Position numbers and translations under genes: made by a program. A DNA stretch of 64,000 bases from Candidatus Zhuqueibacterota bacterium (GTDB lineage: Bacteria > Zhuqueibacterota > Zhuqueibacteria > Zhuqueibacterales > Zhuqueibacteraceae), in contig JAKEEU010000256.1 in NCBI GenBank assembly GCA_022616415.1, forward strand, positions 32,709-96,708. The letters are read 5' to 3'. A model generated the notes under the pieces. That model saw nothing but the letters and a program-made list of their open reading frames with translations, was not told the DNA's origin and did no database searches. Below are positions 33,820 through 42,401 of this stretch, piece after piece. Each line of letters opens with the position of its first letter. The stretch's first letter is position 1.

Positions 33820-34671
33820 TTACGCCAAGCGCAAGCTCTCCAGCCGCGCGATCCGCTTTTCCATCGGCGGATGGGTGCTGAACAGACTGACAATGCCGCC
33901 GCCGCTGAGAGGGCTTACAATAAACATGTGCGCCGTCGCGGGATTCGCTTCGAGAGGAATTTGCTGCGAAGCGTTGTGCAGCTTTCGCAACGCGCCGGAG
34001 AGGTAGCGCGGATTGCCGGCGATGCGCGCGCCGTCTTCGTCGGCAATATACTCGCGCGACCGGCTGATCGCCATTTGAATCAGCATCGCGGCAATCGGCG
34101 CGATGATGATCATGGCCAGCATCGCGAGCGGATTTTGCCCGTGCTCTTCGTCATCGCTGCGGCCGCCGCCAAACAGCATCGACAGTTGCGCGATATTAGC
34201 AATCATGCTAATGGCGCCGGCGATGGTAGCGGCGACCGATCCGATAAGAATGTCACGGTTTTTAATGTGCGCCAGTTCGTGGCCGATGACACCTGCCAGC
34301 TCATCGCGGCTGAGCAGGCGCGTGATGCCCTCGGTAACCGCGACCGCAGCGTGCTCCGGATCTCGCCCCGTCGCAAAAGCGTTCGGTTGATCGCCGGGAA
34401 TGACATAAACTTTCGGCATGGGCAAGCGCGCACGGGTCGCCAGATTTCGCACCATGCTATAAAGCTCCGGTGATTCGCTCTCGCTCACTTCTTGTGCGTT
34501 ATACATCCGCAAAACGATTTTGTCGCTGAACCAGTAACTGGCGAAGTTCATCGCGACCGCAAAAGCAAACGCAATGAACATACCGGTTTGGCCGCCGATG
34601 ACATTGCCGATAACGACGAGCAAAGCCGTCAAGCCAGCCATGAAAATGAAAGTTTTTAACGTATTATTCAT
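33820..34671 (-). CDS. htpX: HtpX membrane zinc protease (M48B)
   Basis: The 283-residue protein has the HtpX layout: two N-terminal TM helices (residues about 5-55), the zinc motif HELAH at about 130-134 within GVIGHELAHIKNRD, two more TM helices (about 140-200), the third ligand region SREYIADEDGARIAG, and the closing FSTHPPMEKRIARLE box. It degrades misfolded membrane proteins from the cytoplasmic side of the inner membrane. Full length, with no missing residues. The upstream gene is a receiver protein 22 bases away on the same strand. Confidence 0.96.
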   Translation of the reverse strand: MNNTLKTFIFMAGLTALLVVIGNVIGGQTGMFIAFAFAVAMNFASYWFSDKIVLRMYNAQEVSESESPELYSMVRNLATRARLPMPKVYVIPGDQPNAFATGRDPEHAAVAVTEGITRLLSRDELAGVIGHELAHIKNRDILIGSVAATIAGAISMIANIAQLSMLFGGGRSDDEEHGQNPLAMLAMIIIAPIAAMLIQMAISRSREYIADEDGARIAGNPRYLSGALRKLHNASQQIPLEANPATAHMFIVSPLSGGGIVSLFSTHPPMEKRIARLESLRLA

Positions 34672-34693
34672 TTCAATCTCTCCTCAGAAGTGG

Positions 34694-35188
34694 TTAAATG
34701 TTGACAAGAAAGCGCGTCTCCATGATACGCGACATGCGACAATAGATTCGACTGTCGATCATCTCGCGCTGTACCTTTTTCAAAGAGATTTTCGGGTTTA
34801 ACTCTTTAATGTCGCCGACAACTGGGACGCCGTTGGAATTTCCGAGCACCTCGCCAATCGTCTGTTTGAGCTCCGACAGGTCCGAGCTTTTAATGAGAAG
34901 CCGCTCAGCGCCCCAACAGCGAAAATCCTGTTTGAACATCGGATAAGCCGTGTTGATGATGATCTTCAGGTCGCGGTGATGCGCCAGCATCTTCTGCAAA
35001 TAGTCCAACCCGTTGCCGTCTGCAAGCTTGAGATCGAGCAGAACGAGATCGACGGGAATTGCATCGAGCAGATACAAGGCTTCTCTGCCGAAGCCGACCG
35101 CGATAACATCGTGGCCTTCATGCTCCAGCTCCTCGGTGTAAAGGCGGCGCAAATGCTGTTCATTTTCGACAACCATGATTTTGGCCAT
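34694..35188 (-). CDS. Stand-alone response-regulator receiver with a C-terminal extension
   Basis: ATG 35188 has GGAG five bases upstream and gives 164 residues. Residues 1-122 form a receiver domain with the phosphoacceptor D52 (LVLLDLKLADG) and the conserved Lys in LIKSSDL. The first acidic pair is altered (VVENE in place of VVDDE). The tail of 40 residues (PKISLKKVQREMIDSRIYC) has no output domain that I recognise. The section KQDFRCWGAERLLIKSSDL closely parallels NHNFRYWAADAIVEKSSDM in the + strand receiver at 59769-60140. The htpX gene follows by 22 bases. The partner kinase is not visible. Confidence 0.85.
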   Translation of the reverse strand: MAKIMVVENEQHLRRLYTEELEHEGHDVIAVGFGREALYLLDAIPVDLVLLDLKLADGNGLDYLQKMLAHHRDLKIIINTAYPMFKQDFRCWGAERLLIKSSDLSELKQTIGEVLGNSNGVPVVGDIKELNPKISLKKVQREMIDSRIYCRMSRIMETRFLVNI

Positions 35189-35911
35189 ATCACTCCACCT
35201 CGTTTTGCGATCTGACATATTTCAAGGCCCGCAAAGTTCTGCAAAGCAGGATCGGCGCATGACAAATGAAATCGCCAAACCCGAATAAATCGACCTTGAG
35301 CAGCCGTAGGCAAATCTTTATTGTTTGCAAACGCCATCAAGTGAAAAAGCGAGCTCAAGACGCAGTGCTGCAATCAGGCGCAGTCACAATCTCCGTCTGG
35401 TGAAATTTAGAAGTTTTGGGAGATGGAAAATTTATGCGATCGCCGGCGGGGAGATGCCGCTGAACGAGAGGGTTTTGAAGAAATCAAAAATAGTATGGCC
35501 GTCCCGCCACAGAAGAAATTCCATGCTCGGAGCGGGCGGAGGAAGATTCCGGCTCCCATGGTGACGCGCGAGCCGTGAGAGCCGCGTCAGCCAGTTGTGA
35601 AAGTTGAGCCATATCCGCAGCTCTAACGCTAAAAGAGGAAGCGCACGCGCGAGGTGGCAAAAACGATAAGCGCCATTGCAATAGATCACTTGATGCCAAA
35701 GCATGAGCGCCAATGCAAGGCTTATCTTGCTCATTGAAACTACAGAGAGAAATTTCAGCATGGCGATAAAACTGCCGCCCAAAAAGTTGACCATGGCGAT
35801 TGTATATATAGTGGTTAAATTTGGAATTAGTAAACGAAACGCGCACCGTTCAGTATACATAATACATACCAATTGGAATCGCATAAAGTTCCATTGCTTT
35901 GCTAATATCCG
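35189..35911. other. Gene-free stretch of about 720 bases
   Basis: I see no gene here. A minus-strand open frame runs through most of it from the broken toxin start at 35959, but its composition is not protein-like after the first 15 codons. No long repeat or strong terminator was found. Base composition shifts from GC-rich (35380-35640) to AT-rich (35740-35940), which suggests a junction. Confidence 0.5.
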
Positions 35912-35959
35912 AATCTTGAAATCGTCGTATACCTCAGGATGAATTTCAATTTGTCGCAC
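35912..35959 (-). pseudogene. 5' remnant of a RelE/ParE-type toxin
   Basis: GTG 35959 overlaps the antitoxin gene by 14 bases and encodes VRQIEIHPEVYDD, the usual opening of RelE/ParE toxins paired with this antitoxin type. After that the sequence has no likeness to a toxin (no helix pair, no catalytic Arg/Lys strands), so the gene is broken after about 14 codons. Confidence 0.5.
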
Positions 35960-36185
35960 GGGAATTCTTCCTCAATCGTTGGAGAACTTGTTCCCAAGGC
36001 AGGCATACAACTTCGCCTCGTTCAACTTCATCGACACATCGCTGGACTTCTTGTTGCCAGGCAATTTCGACGTCCCAATCTGTTTCTGTATCGAGGCTTG
36101 AGGTCAAGCGCTCCGCTATGGCAGCCCGGTCCTGCGCGGGCATTTGCATGGCTTGCACTAAAATGCTTTCAACTGCTGTGTTCAT
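35946..36185 (-). CDS. Addiction-module antitoxin of the short helical type
   Basis: ATG 36185 gives 79 residues, the family's usual size. The N-terminal helices VESILVQAMQMPAQDRAAIA and LTSSLD, then the middle DWDVEIAWQQEVQRCVDEVE and GEVVCLPWEQVLQRLR, fit the putative addiction-module component family that neutralises a RelE/ParE toxin. The toxin gene that overlaps its 3' end is broken, so this antitoxin may be an orphan. A longer in-frame start upstream lies in non-coding sequence and is not used. Confidence 0.75.
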   Translation of the reverse strand: MNTAVESILVQAMQMPAQDRAAIAERLTSSLDTETDWDVEIAWQQEVQRCVDEVERGEVVCLPWEQVLQRLRKNSRATN

Positions 36186-36239
36186 GGCATTACACCTTAA
36201 TATGCATAAATCAAAAATTGCAAAAACAGCAAAGATTTT

Positions 36240-36304
36240 ACCACCAAGACACGAAGACACCAAGAAAGAAAATTGATTGGCTTCGTGTCTCGTGCCTTAG
36301 TGGT
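36240..36304. repeat. Imperfect inverted repeat (ACCACCAAGACACGAAG type)
   Basis: The arms ACCACCAAGACACGAAGAC (36240) and the complement of CTTCGTGTCTCGTGCCTT...GGT (36281-36304) pair over about 24 bases with four mismatches and one bulge. It lies between the antitoxin start and the NDH-2 fragment and may be a dispersed palindrome. Confidence 0.6.
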
Positions 36305-36435
36305 TGATTTGGTTACGGCTTGTCCGCATTGTGCAATTCATTTCAATTTCATTTTTTAAAATATACACAAAGTTTCTTGAAAAATCAAGATACCGACTCT
36401 CGCAGGAGCAAAACAAATGCTTACCGGAGAATAAA

Positions 36436-37023
36436 ATGAAATCCTCAAGAATAGTCATCATCGGCGGCGGATTTGCCGGCGTCAAGTGTGCAAAAACATT
36501 GCGCAAAAGCCTCCCGCGTGACAAATATGAAATCGTGATCTTCAATCGCGAAAATCACATGGTGTTTCATCCCCTGTTAGCGGAGGTGGCCGGCGCTTCC
36601 GTCAATCCTGATGCCGTAGCCGCACCGCTGCGGCAAATGCTGCCGCACGTGCGCTGCCGCACCGAAGCGGTGCAGAAAATCGATCTCGACCACAATTACG
36701 TCGAGTACGAAAGCCACGACGGCCAGATGCGGCAAATGGCGTATGACCATGTCGTCATCGCCTGCGGCGGCGCGGTCAATCTCGGAATGGTTCCCGGCAT
36801 GGCGGATCACGCCTTTCCGCTGAAAACCATTGGCGATGCGATGGCGCTGCGCGCCCACGTCATGCAGCAACTGGAGAAGGCCGAGGTTTGCGACGACGTG
36901 GCGCGCAAGCGTTGGCATCTTTTCGCAAATTTCGAGATCACTCAAGCTGCTTCATCATCTCCTTGCCAAGACGATGAAATGGCGCGCGACGAGTGCCTGG
37001 CAACGCTGGCCCATTGCTTATGA
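36436..37023 (+). pseudogene. Truncated NDH-2-type FAD-dependent oxidoreductase
   Basis: ATG 36436 (CGGAGA ten bases upstream) starts a classic dinucleotide-binding fold, VIIGGGFAGVKCAKTLRK. It continues as an NDH-2/sulfide-quinone-reductase-like protein to about residue 175 (MVPGMADHAFPLKTIGDAM, then CDDVARKRWHLFAN). There the homology stops, and about 22 unrelated residues lead to the stop. A complete enzyme would have more than 400 residues, including the second GxGxxG NAD site, so it is unlikely to work. Its first 58 bases occur again at 31204-31261. Confidence 0.8.
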
Positions 37024-37061
37024 GATTCTCTCATGCGAATTAGCGCTCATGGCGTCCTCCA

Positions 37062-37586
37062 TCATTTTTTCATTTCTTCCTGTCCCGGCATCGGAATCAC
37101 GCCGAGCTGTTGCAACATCGTGTAGTCGTCGTTCAGCCCCCAGTGCTCGACGGCCTTGCCATTGACAAAGCGCACGATGTCGAAGCCTTTGACTTCGATT
37201 TTTTTGCCGCTCGCGGGCATGTCCATAAACTCGCCTTTTTGCGTGCCGCGCATGGTGGTGTATACCCACACTTTGTCACCCTTCGCGATGACGTCTTCGA
37301 CGGTTACCTGCAAATCCGGAAACGCCGTACGGAACATCGTCATTGTTTGGGTCAATCCCGCCTTATTCCCTGGCATCTTGGGATCAGGCACGTAGTGATC
37401 GACAAAATTATCGGCGACCAGTTCGTCAATGACTTTCAAGTTGCCTTTGCCCATCACCTCGTCATAAAAGCGCTTCACGGCCGCGGTGTTTTTCTCCTCT
37501 TCGCTTTGCGCAGCAACACTCCCTGCCCACATGCAAAGCGTGATGACAATCAGACTGAAAGTTGAGATGATTCTGCTGGAAGACAT
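37062..37586 (-). CDS. Secreted SnoaL-like ester cyclase family protein
   Basis: ATG 37586 follows GGAGG and gives 174 residues with a signal peptide cleaved near SVAAQ. The mature protein has the SnoaL/ester-cyclase cone fold: NTAAVKRFYDEVMGKGN, then ELVADNFVDHYVPDPKMPG, then FRTAFPDLQVTVEDVIAKGD, then IEVKGFDIVRFVNGKAVEHW. The His and Asp residues that line the pocket in SnoaL-type cyclases appear conserved (DHYVPDP, EHWGLND). Substrate is unknown. A periplasmic location is unusual for a polyketide cyclase, so a different reaction is likely. It stands alone. Confidence 0.87.
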   Translation of the reverse strand: MSSSRIISTFSLIVITLCMWAGSVAAQSEEEKNTAAVKRFYDEVMGKGNLKVIDELVADNFVDHYVPDPKMPGNKAGLTQTMTMFRTAFPDLQVTVEDVIAKGDKVWVYTTMRGTQKGEFMDMPASGKKIEVKGFDIVRFVNGKAVEHWGLNDDYTMLQQLGVIPMPGQEEMKK

Positions 37587-37744
37587 GTGAAACCTCCACG
37601 TAAAGTTGAATAAGCTTCTGCCATCCTGCCCTGGCAGAAAATTACGGAAACCGCGGCAGGTCGGTTCATGAATGATTAGACGCCGCATTAAAGCTAAAGG
37701 GGGTGAGAAAAAAATAACTTTCTCATATTGGAATTTCTCGAGGC

Positions 37745-39793
37745 TTATTTTAGCAACGTCAGCATCCTCACCTGCTCGAAACCTCCCGAACGCACGCGGT
37801 AGAAGTAAATTCCTGACGGCAATGGCACCTCGTTCTCATCGCGGCCGTCCCAAAATACCAGATTGTAGCCTTGCGGGAAAATTTCGTTCGCCAAAACCTG
37901 CACCTGCCGGCCGAGCCGGTCGAAAATCGCGACTTCCGCTCGTGCGTTTTGGGGCAGCACAAAGCGAATGGTCGTCTCTCGCTCCCCGCTATTTTCGCTG
38001 ATGACAAAAGGATTGGGATAGTTTTGCTCCAGCACATACGTCAAAGGCACAAATTCCTGCGCTTCGCCGCCGATCGCTGCGGACAGCATTAAATTACCAG
38101 GCCTTTGGAAGACCTGTTCCGTAGCCGACCACACGCCGGCGCTCGAGCGCACGCTGTTACGAAAAGGCGATGCCGTGCCGCTATCCAACAATAATTGCGC
38201 CGCGCCGTCGCCGATGATTTCAGTCGAGACCCAAAAATCTTGCCCGGCCGCAACCGTGACATTGCGATCACCCACCCAAAGCTCATAAGGAACCGACAAA
38301 CCCTTGGTCAGTTCTTGCAATGGCACTTCGATCCGATCCATCTCGTCGCCGGGAAAGCTTGGATTGGCGGCGGTGGGCCGCGAAACTGTGAAGCGCATCA
38401 ACCCATCGCCTTGAATGCCGTTTTTGCCGCCATTGAAAAAAAGGCGAATCCACAACAGTTGACCACTGCGCGTTGGCGAAAAGCGCACCGCCGCCGCGTT
38501 GTAAGTATTGGACTGTCCGACCAACGGCAGTTGCACAAAGGCCGCAGCGCCGTCAGCAAAATACCTGAGAAGTTGATTCGGCGGATCATTGGCCAGAAAA
38601 TCGATATTAGCTGTGACTTGATTCGCGGCGACTGCGACCGGAATACGATTATCCGGCTGGTCGGCAAGGTGATCGTGGCTTTCGTTGGCGCCGCTGTAAT
38701 ATTCAAAAGACACCGGATTGACAAACGAGAGATCACCGCGGTTTCTAGCATAAGGCCCGACGCCCGACCCGCCGGTAAATCGCGTCACCAGCGGCTCGGT
38801 CAAAACGAAGTAATTGCCCGGCGGCAATCCTTTCAATTCATAAAACCCCGGCGCATTGCGGAAATTGTCCGTCACCGTGCTGTAGCGCTCGTCGGCGTTG
38901 GCGGTGTTGATCGCAACGACGTTGGCGCCTCGGACGAGCGTGCCGTCGCGTCGCCGAATCGTGCCGCGCAGCGAGCCGCGTCCGCTTGAAAAGCCGGCGG
39001 TAGGATAAAGATTGCTGACTGCCACGACGTCGTCCGCGGTGAAGTCGAAATTCGAGGTGGTGATGGGGAACATGAGCGGCACTCCGGCATCGTTGGCATC
39101 GTCGCCATCGGAGCCTTCCGACTTGCCGATTTGCGCGTGATCCAAGCCGATCAAATGGCCGATCTCGTGCTTGACCACGCCGAAGTATTGCTGCAATGGA
39201 ATCTTGTCGCTCAAAAAGCCGTTGATGAGCACCACCCCTTCGGCATAAAAACCGGCGTTCGGCCCGCTGGTGAAATAAGCCGAAGCGGCCAAGCCGACAA
39301 CGTTGTTCCTGGCGCCGAGGCCGCGCAAATCATCGAGGATCGCGCCATCACCATCCAGCACCACCGGCGTGATGCCATCCGCGAAATTGTCCCAATAAGT
39401 TTTATAATTGTTGGTGGTGATTTCCGACGGCAAGTCGGCGCCGCGGCGGAACGACGGCGTGGCGGTGGGGATGCTCTCCCAAGCCGCGAAGGCGTCCGAA
39501 ACGATCTGCGCCGCTTGCGCGTTAGAGTAGTTTCCGAGCACGCCGGGATCAAGCTGCCAAGCCAGTGGGAATGCCGTATTGCGATAGACGACGGCGCGAT
39601 TAGCGAAGACGTTCAGTGGACCGCCGGCGTTTGCCGCAACCGCGGCCAGAAACAGATAGCAAAGTGCATTTGCCAAAATGAATTTTGCAACAAAAAGGGA
39701 ACTGCAACAAAAAAAACTTTTAAGCTTGCGGCTCCTATCAACCAAGTGTCGAGAAGCAAAAACAGCCGCCGGTGATTTTGAATATATTTTCAT
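37745..39793 (-). CDS. Secreted matrixin-like metalloprotease with FlgD/T9SS-type C-terminal domain
   Basis: ATG 39793 (AAGGGAA upstream) gives 682 residues with a long basic signal region. The zinc site HEIGHLIGLDH, of the HExxHxxGxxH type, lies at about residues 208-218, inside a domain that begins AVVYRNTAFPLAWQLD. A beta-sandwich carboxypeptidase-like part follows (RGTIRRRDGTLVRGANVVAI, about 295-315). The C-terminal 90 residues are the sorting-type domain: YPNPF, then ATIRFVLPQ-like strands, then GIYFYRVRSG. Proteins with this tail are exported and anchored in FCB bacteria. The partner gene at 39924-40496 lies just upstream, so the two may be co-expressed. Confidence 0.88.
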   Translation of the reverse strand: MKIYSKSPAAVFASRHLVDRSRKLKSFFCCSSLFVAKFILANALCYLFLAAVAANAGGPLNVFANRAVVYRNTAFPLAWQLDPGVLGNYSNAQAAQIVSDAFAAWESIPTATPSFRRGADLPSEITTNNYKTYWDNFADGITPVVLDGDGAILDDLRGLGARNNVVGLAASAYFTSGPNAGFYAEGVVLINGFLSDKIPLQQYFGVVKHEIGHLIGLDHAQIGKSEGSDGDDANDAGVPLMFPITTSNFDFTADDVVAVSNLYPTAGFSSGRGSLRGTIRRRDGTLVRGANVVAINTANADERYSTVTDNFRNAPGFYELKGLPPGNYFVLTEPLVTRFTGGSGVGPYARNRGDLSFVNPVSFEYYSGANESHDHLADQPDNRIPVAVAANQVTANIDFLANDPPNQLLRYFADGAAAFVQLPLVGQSNTYNAAAVRFSPTRSGQLLWIRLFFNGGKNGIQGDGLMRFTVSRPTAANPSFPGDEMDRIEVPLQELTKGLSVPYELWVGDRNVTVAAGQDFWVSTEIIGDGAAQLLLDSGTASPFRNSVRSSAGVWSATEQVFQRPGNLMLSAAIGGEAQEFVPLTYVLEQNYPNPFVISENSGERETTIRFVLPQNARAEVAIFDRLGRQVQVLANEIFPQGYNLVFWDGRDENEVPLPSGIYFYRVRSGGFEQVRMLTLLK

Positions 39794-39808
39794 ATTTGAA
39801 AATTCCCT

Positions 39809-39908
39809 TTCGTTGCGGTTCTCTTTTCGTTGCATATGGCCAATTTTTTTGCTGCGTTTTCTGAAAAGCTGTTTGGGCTGATGTTCGTTGCGGTTCTCTT
39901 TTCGTTGC
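39809..39908. repeat. Pair of 25-base direct repeats
   Basis: A 25-base word that begins TTCGTTGCGGTTCTC occurs at 39809-39833 and again at 39884-39908, exactly 75 bases apart. It contains TTCGTTGC at both of its own ends, so there are four copies of that octamer. It lies between the two secreted-protein genes, just before the protease Shine-Dalgarno. Confidence 0.75.
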
Positions 39909-39923
39909 GAGAAAAAGACTTTC

Positions 39924-40496
39924 TTACTTATGTTGCGCCAATTGGCGCACCACTGATATAAAGCGGCCGTATTCCATGATCGGTGCGGCCGCCGTGGTCG
40001 TCGCCAACGGCAGCGCCGATTTTCCAAGCACCGGTTCCAGCATTTTAACGTGTAAAAAATTGCCGTAAACCATTCGTTTGCCCGTATCGGGATCAAGACG
40101 CACCGCCAGTTTTCCTTCATTGGTGCCCACCGGGCTCGTCAATCCCAACGAGCTGGCGGGATAAAGGAACGCCACAACTTCTTCCCCTTCCGAAAAATAA
40201 CTCATATCAGCAACGACGACGCGCAAGCCGCCATGGCCGCCGCCGTATTGCTTGAAGGTAAACCGGCCGCCGCTGGCGCCGCGCACGGCGTCCTGCACCT
40301 CCACTTGTGTGTAGGTGACGATGAATCCGGTGGCGGCATCGTGTTCGCTCCAAACCTTTGTGACCTTGCCGGAAAAAATGGCGCCGGCAGCATCAACGAC
40401 TTCTTGCAAAGACAACGAGCGAGGCTGTGCAAAAGCGGCGCTGCCGATGCACAACATCAGCGCGAATGGAGAAAAGTGAATACGCATTTGTAACAT
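39924..40496 (-). CDS. Secreted protein of unknown function paired with the matrixin-like protease
   Basis: ATG 40496 (AGGA seven bases upstream) gives 190 residues with a signal peptide cleaved near AAFAQ. The mature part starts LSLQEVVDAAGAIFSGKVTKV and has several beta strands (FIVTYTQVEVQDAVRG, RVVVADMSYFSEGEEVVAFLYP), suggesting a small all-beta domain. I do not recognise the family. The reading frame is open further upstream but lacks start signals. The protease gene starts 130 bases downstream on the same strand; such pairs may be co-secreted, but no functional link is shown. Confidence 0.75.
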   Translation of the reverse strand: MLQMRIHFSPFALMLCIGSAAFAQPRSLSLQEVVDAAGAIFSGKVTKVWSEHDAATGFIVTYTQVEVQDAVRGASGGRFTFKQYGGGHGGLRVVVADMSYFSEGEEVVAFLYPASSLGLTSPVGTNEGKLAVRLDPDTGKRMVYGNFLHVKMLEPVLGKSALPLATTTAAAPIMEYGRFISVVRQLAQHK

Positions 40497-40805
40497 GAAC
40501 AATCCTATGCAAAAGTTTACAATTGCCAGTTGCCTTGATTTTATGCGGCAAAAACGACTGCATGAAGATACTGGGAAAATTCCTTTTGCGCAAGCTGATT
40601 TTTCTACAAAAACGGTGCCAAGACAAAAAATGATAGGAGTGCAGGCAACCGTCCGGACGCTTCGTGATTTGAGCAAGCTCGTTGTAAAAAATGCCAGCGT
40701 TCTCGCACAAAAGCGCCCAGACGGTAAAGGGTTTCAAAAATTGTTTTGGCTTTCTTCGCAGAGTTTCATAATTTATTGTGGGGAGTGTCAAAAGTTTATG
40801 AAAAA

Positions 40806-40866
40806 GAGGGCGTGCGGACTTTCTTGTCCGCGATGCGCGCGTGGACTAGAAAGTCCACGCTCCTCT
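40806..40866 (+). repeat. Hairpin repeat family B, copy 2
   Basis: GCGGACTTTCTTGTCCGC and GTGGACTAGAAAGTCCAC are joined by GATGCGCGC, matching copy 1 at 8515 with few differences. It ends about 20 bases before the aat start and lies in the 390-base gap between divergent genes (40497-40886), where I see nothing else. Confidence 0.75.
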
Positions 40867-40886
40867 CGTCATTTTAGGAAGGCACA

Positions 40887-41489
40887 ATGATTCCGGCAGA
40901 AGTTTTATTGGATGGTTACAGCCACGGCATTTTTCCGATGGCGGGCGACGACGGCGACATCAGATGGTACGAGTCCGACCCGCGCACTATTCTCGACATC
41001 CATGGTTTTCGCATTCCACGCGATTTGCGGAGAATTTTAAATCGCGGCCTCTTCGAGATTCGCGTCGACCGCGCGTTCGAGCAGGTGATCCGCGCCTGCG
41101 CCGACCGGGCGTCAACGTGGATTTCCGATGAGATTATCGCCTCTTACGTCAATCTGCACAAATTAGGATATGCCCACAGTGTGGAAGCCTGGCTTCGCCC
41201 GGGCGCGATCTTCGGAGACGAGCCTGTGCAAGAAGAAAGTTTGGTGGGGGGATTATACGGCGTGGCTTTGGGCGCCGCGTTTTTCGGGGAATCCATGTTT
41301 CACCGCGTTGCTCATGCCTCGAAAGTGGCGCTGGTTTATCTGGCCGAGCGTCTCAAAGCGCGCGGCTTCGAGCTGCATGACGCCCAAATGATGACGCCAA
41401 CGTTGGAGCTTTTCGGCGCGCAACAGATTCCCAAAGAAGAGTATTTGCTGCGCCTTCAAAAAGCGTTGCGCCACAAGAGGGCGTTTTGA
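40887..41489 (+). CDS. aat: Leucyl/phenylalanyl-tRNA--protein transferase
   Basis: The 200-residue protein shows the Aat fold from the first helix to the C-terminus: GYSHGIFPM, WYESDPRTIL, STWISDEIIASYVNLHKLGYAHSVEAW, SLVGGLYGVALGAAFFGESMF and a final AQQIPKEEYLLRL. It adds Leu or Phe to N-terminal Arg/Lys residues of proteins so that ClpAP can degrade them by the N-end rule. GGAAGG precedes the ATG. The usual DCQ...H.SLGA box is changed to HDAQMMTPTLELFGA, a variation close to the active site. No ClpS gene is visible nearby. A terminator follows. Confidence 0.93.
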   Translation: MIPAEVLLDGYSHGIFPMAGDDGDIRWYESDPRTILDIHGFRIPRDLRRILNRGLFEIRVDRAFEQVIRACADRASTWISDEIIASYVNLHKLGYAHSVEAWLRPGAIFGDEPVQEESLVGGLYGVALGAAFFGESMFHRVAHASKVALVYLAERLKARGFELHDAQMMTPTLELFGAQQIPKEEYLLRLQKALRHKRAF

Positions 41490-41542
41490 AAAACTTCCAT
41501 GCCTGGCTTTTTTGCCAATAACTTTTTCACACACCCAAAAAG

Positions 41543-41582
41543 AAATCCCATCGAAATGAAATTTGTTTCAGTGGGATTTTTT
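41543..41582 (+). terminator. Intrinsic terminator of aat
   Basis: AAATCCCA (41543) pairs with TGGGATTT (41572). Inner GAAA/TTTC pairs lengthen the stem, and a run of six T follows. The A-rich 5' side may make it act for the converging - strand gene as well. Confidence 0.8.
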
Positions 41583-41620
41583 CGCTGAACGAAATTCTTG
41601 AGGCGAAATGATATGCTGCT

Positions 41621-42322
41621 TTAATTCAGCGCAACATTCTGCTTCTGCATCATTTCGTCGCGCTCGATCCTGCCGTCGCGCAGGCGAACGATGCGCAGGG
41701 CATGTTCCGCGATATACTCTTCGTGCGTCACCAGGATAATGGTATTACCCTGCCGGTGCAATTCCGAGAAAATTTCCATGATTTCGTCGCCGGTCGTCGT
41801 GTCCAGATTTCCGGTGGGCTCGTCGGCAAAAATGATGGACGGATTGTTGATCAACGCCCGGGCAATGGCCACGCGCTGCCTTTGGCCGCCGGAAAGCTCG
41901 TTGGGTTTGTGATGAAAGCGATCGCCGAGGCCGACGCGCTGCAAAGCTTCCATGGCCATGGCGCGGCGCTTTGCCGCCGGGATGCCGGCGTAGATCAACG
42001 GCAATTCCACATTGTGCAGCGCGTTGGCGCGCGGCAGCAGGTTGAACGTTTGAAACACGAAGCCAATCTGCCGGTTGCGAATGTCGGCAAGCTGATCGTC
42101 GTTCATGTGGCTGACCACCTCGCCGTCCAATTCATATTCTCCGCTCGTCGCGGTGTCGAGACATCCGAGAATATTCATCAGCGTCGACTTGCCGGAACCG
42201 GACGGTCCCATGATGGCGACGTATTCATTCTTTTGAATGTGCAACTCAACGCCGCGCAAGGCATTGACTTCTATCGTGCCGATCTGGTACGTCTTTATTA
42301 AATCACGAATGTCGATGAGCAT
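41621..42322 (-). CDS. MacB/LolD-type ABC transporter ATPase
   Basis: ATG at about 42322 with GAGGTG upstream gives 233 residues. Walker A GPSGSGKST lies at 39-47, the signature LSGGQ at 143-147 and Walker B IIFADE at 163-168 with DEPTGNLD, the MacB/LolD/FtsE-type box. It powers export or lipoprotein release by a MacB-like membrane partner. No FtsX/MacB-type permease or adaptor gene follows, because the transcription unit ends here against aat. Upstream on the same strand is a TolC gene, which suggests a split export system. Confidence 0.93.
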   Translation of the reverse strand: MLIDIRDLIKTYQIGTIEVNALRGVELHIQKNEYVAIMGPSGSGKSTLMNILGCLDTATSGEYELDGEVVSHMNDDQLADIRNRQIGFVFQTFNLLPRANALHNVELPLIYAGIPAAKRRAMAMEALQRVGLGDRFHHKPNELSGGQRQRVAIARALINNPSIIFADEPTGNLDTTTGDEIMEIFSELHRQGNTIILVTHEEYIAEHALRIVRLRDGRIERDEMMQKQNVALN

Positions 42323-42401
42323 GATCACCTCTTGTGTGCATAGAGCACAGCGCATGGCGCAAAGGAATACTATACGCCTTGTCCTATGCGCTTTGCGTTT
42401 T

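Noticed and set aside
35432..35911. Continuation of the toxin frame for 160 more codons
   Set aside because: After VYDD the translation shows no toxin motif and crosses an abrupt change in base composition.
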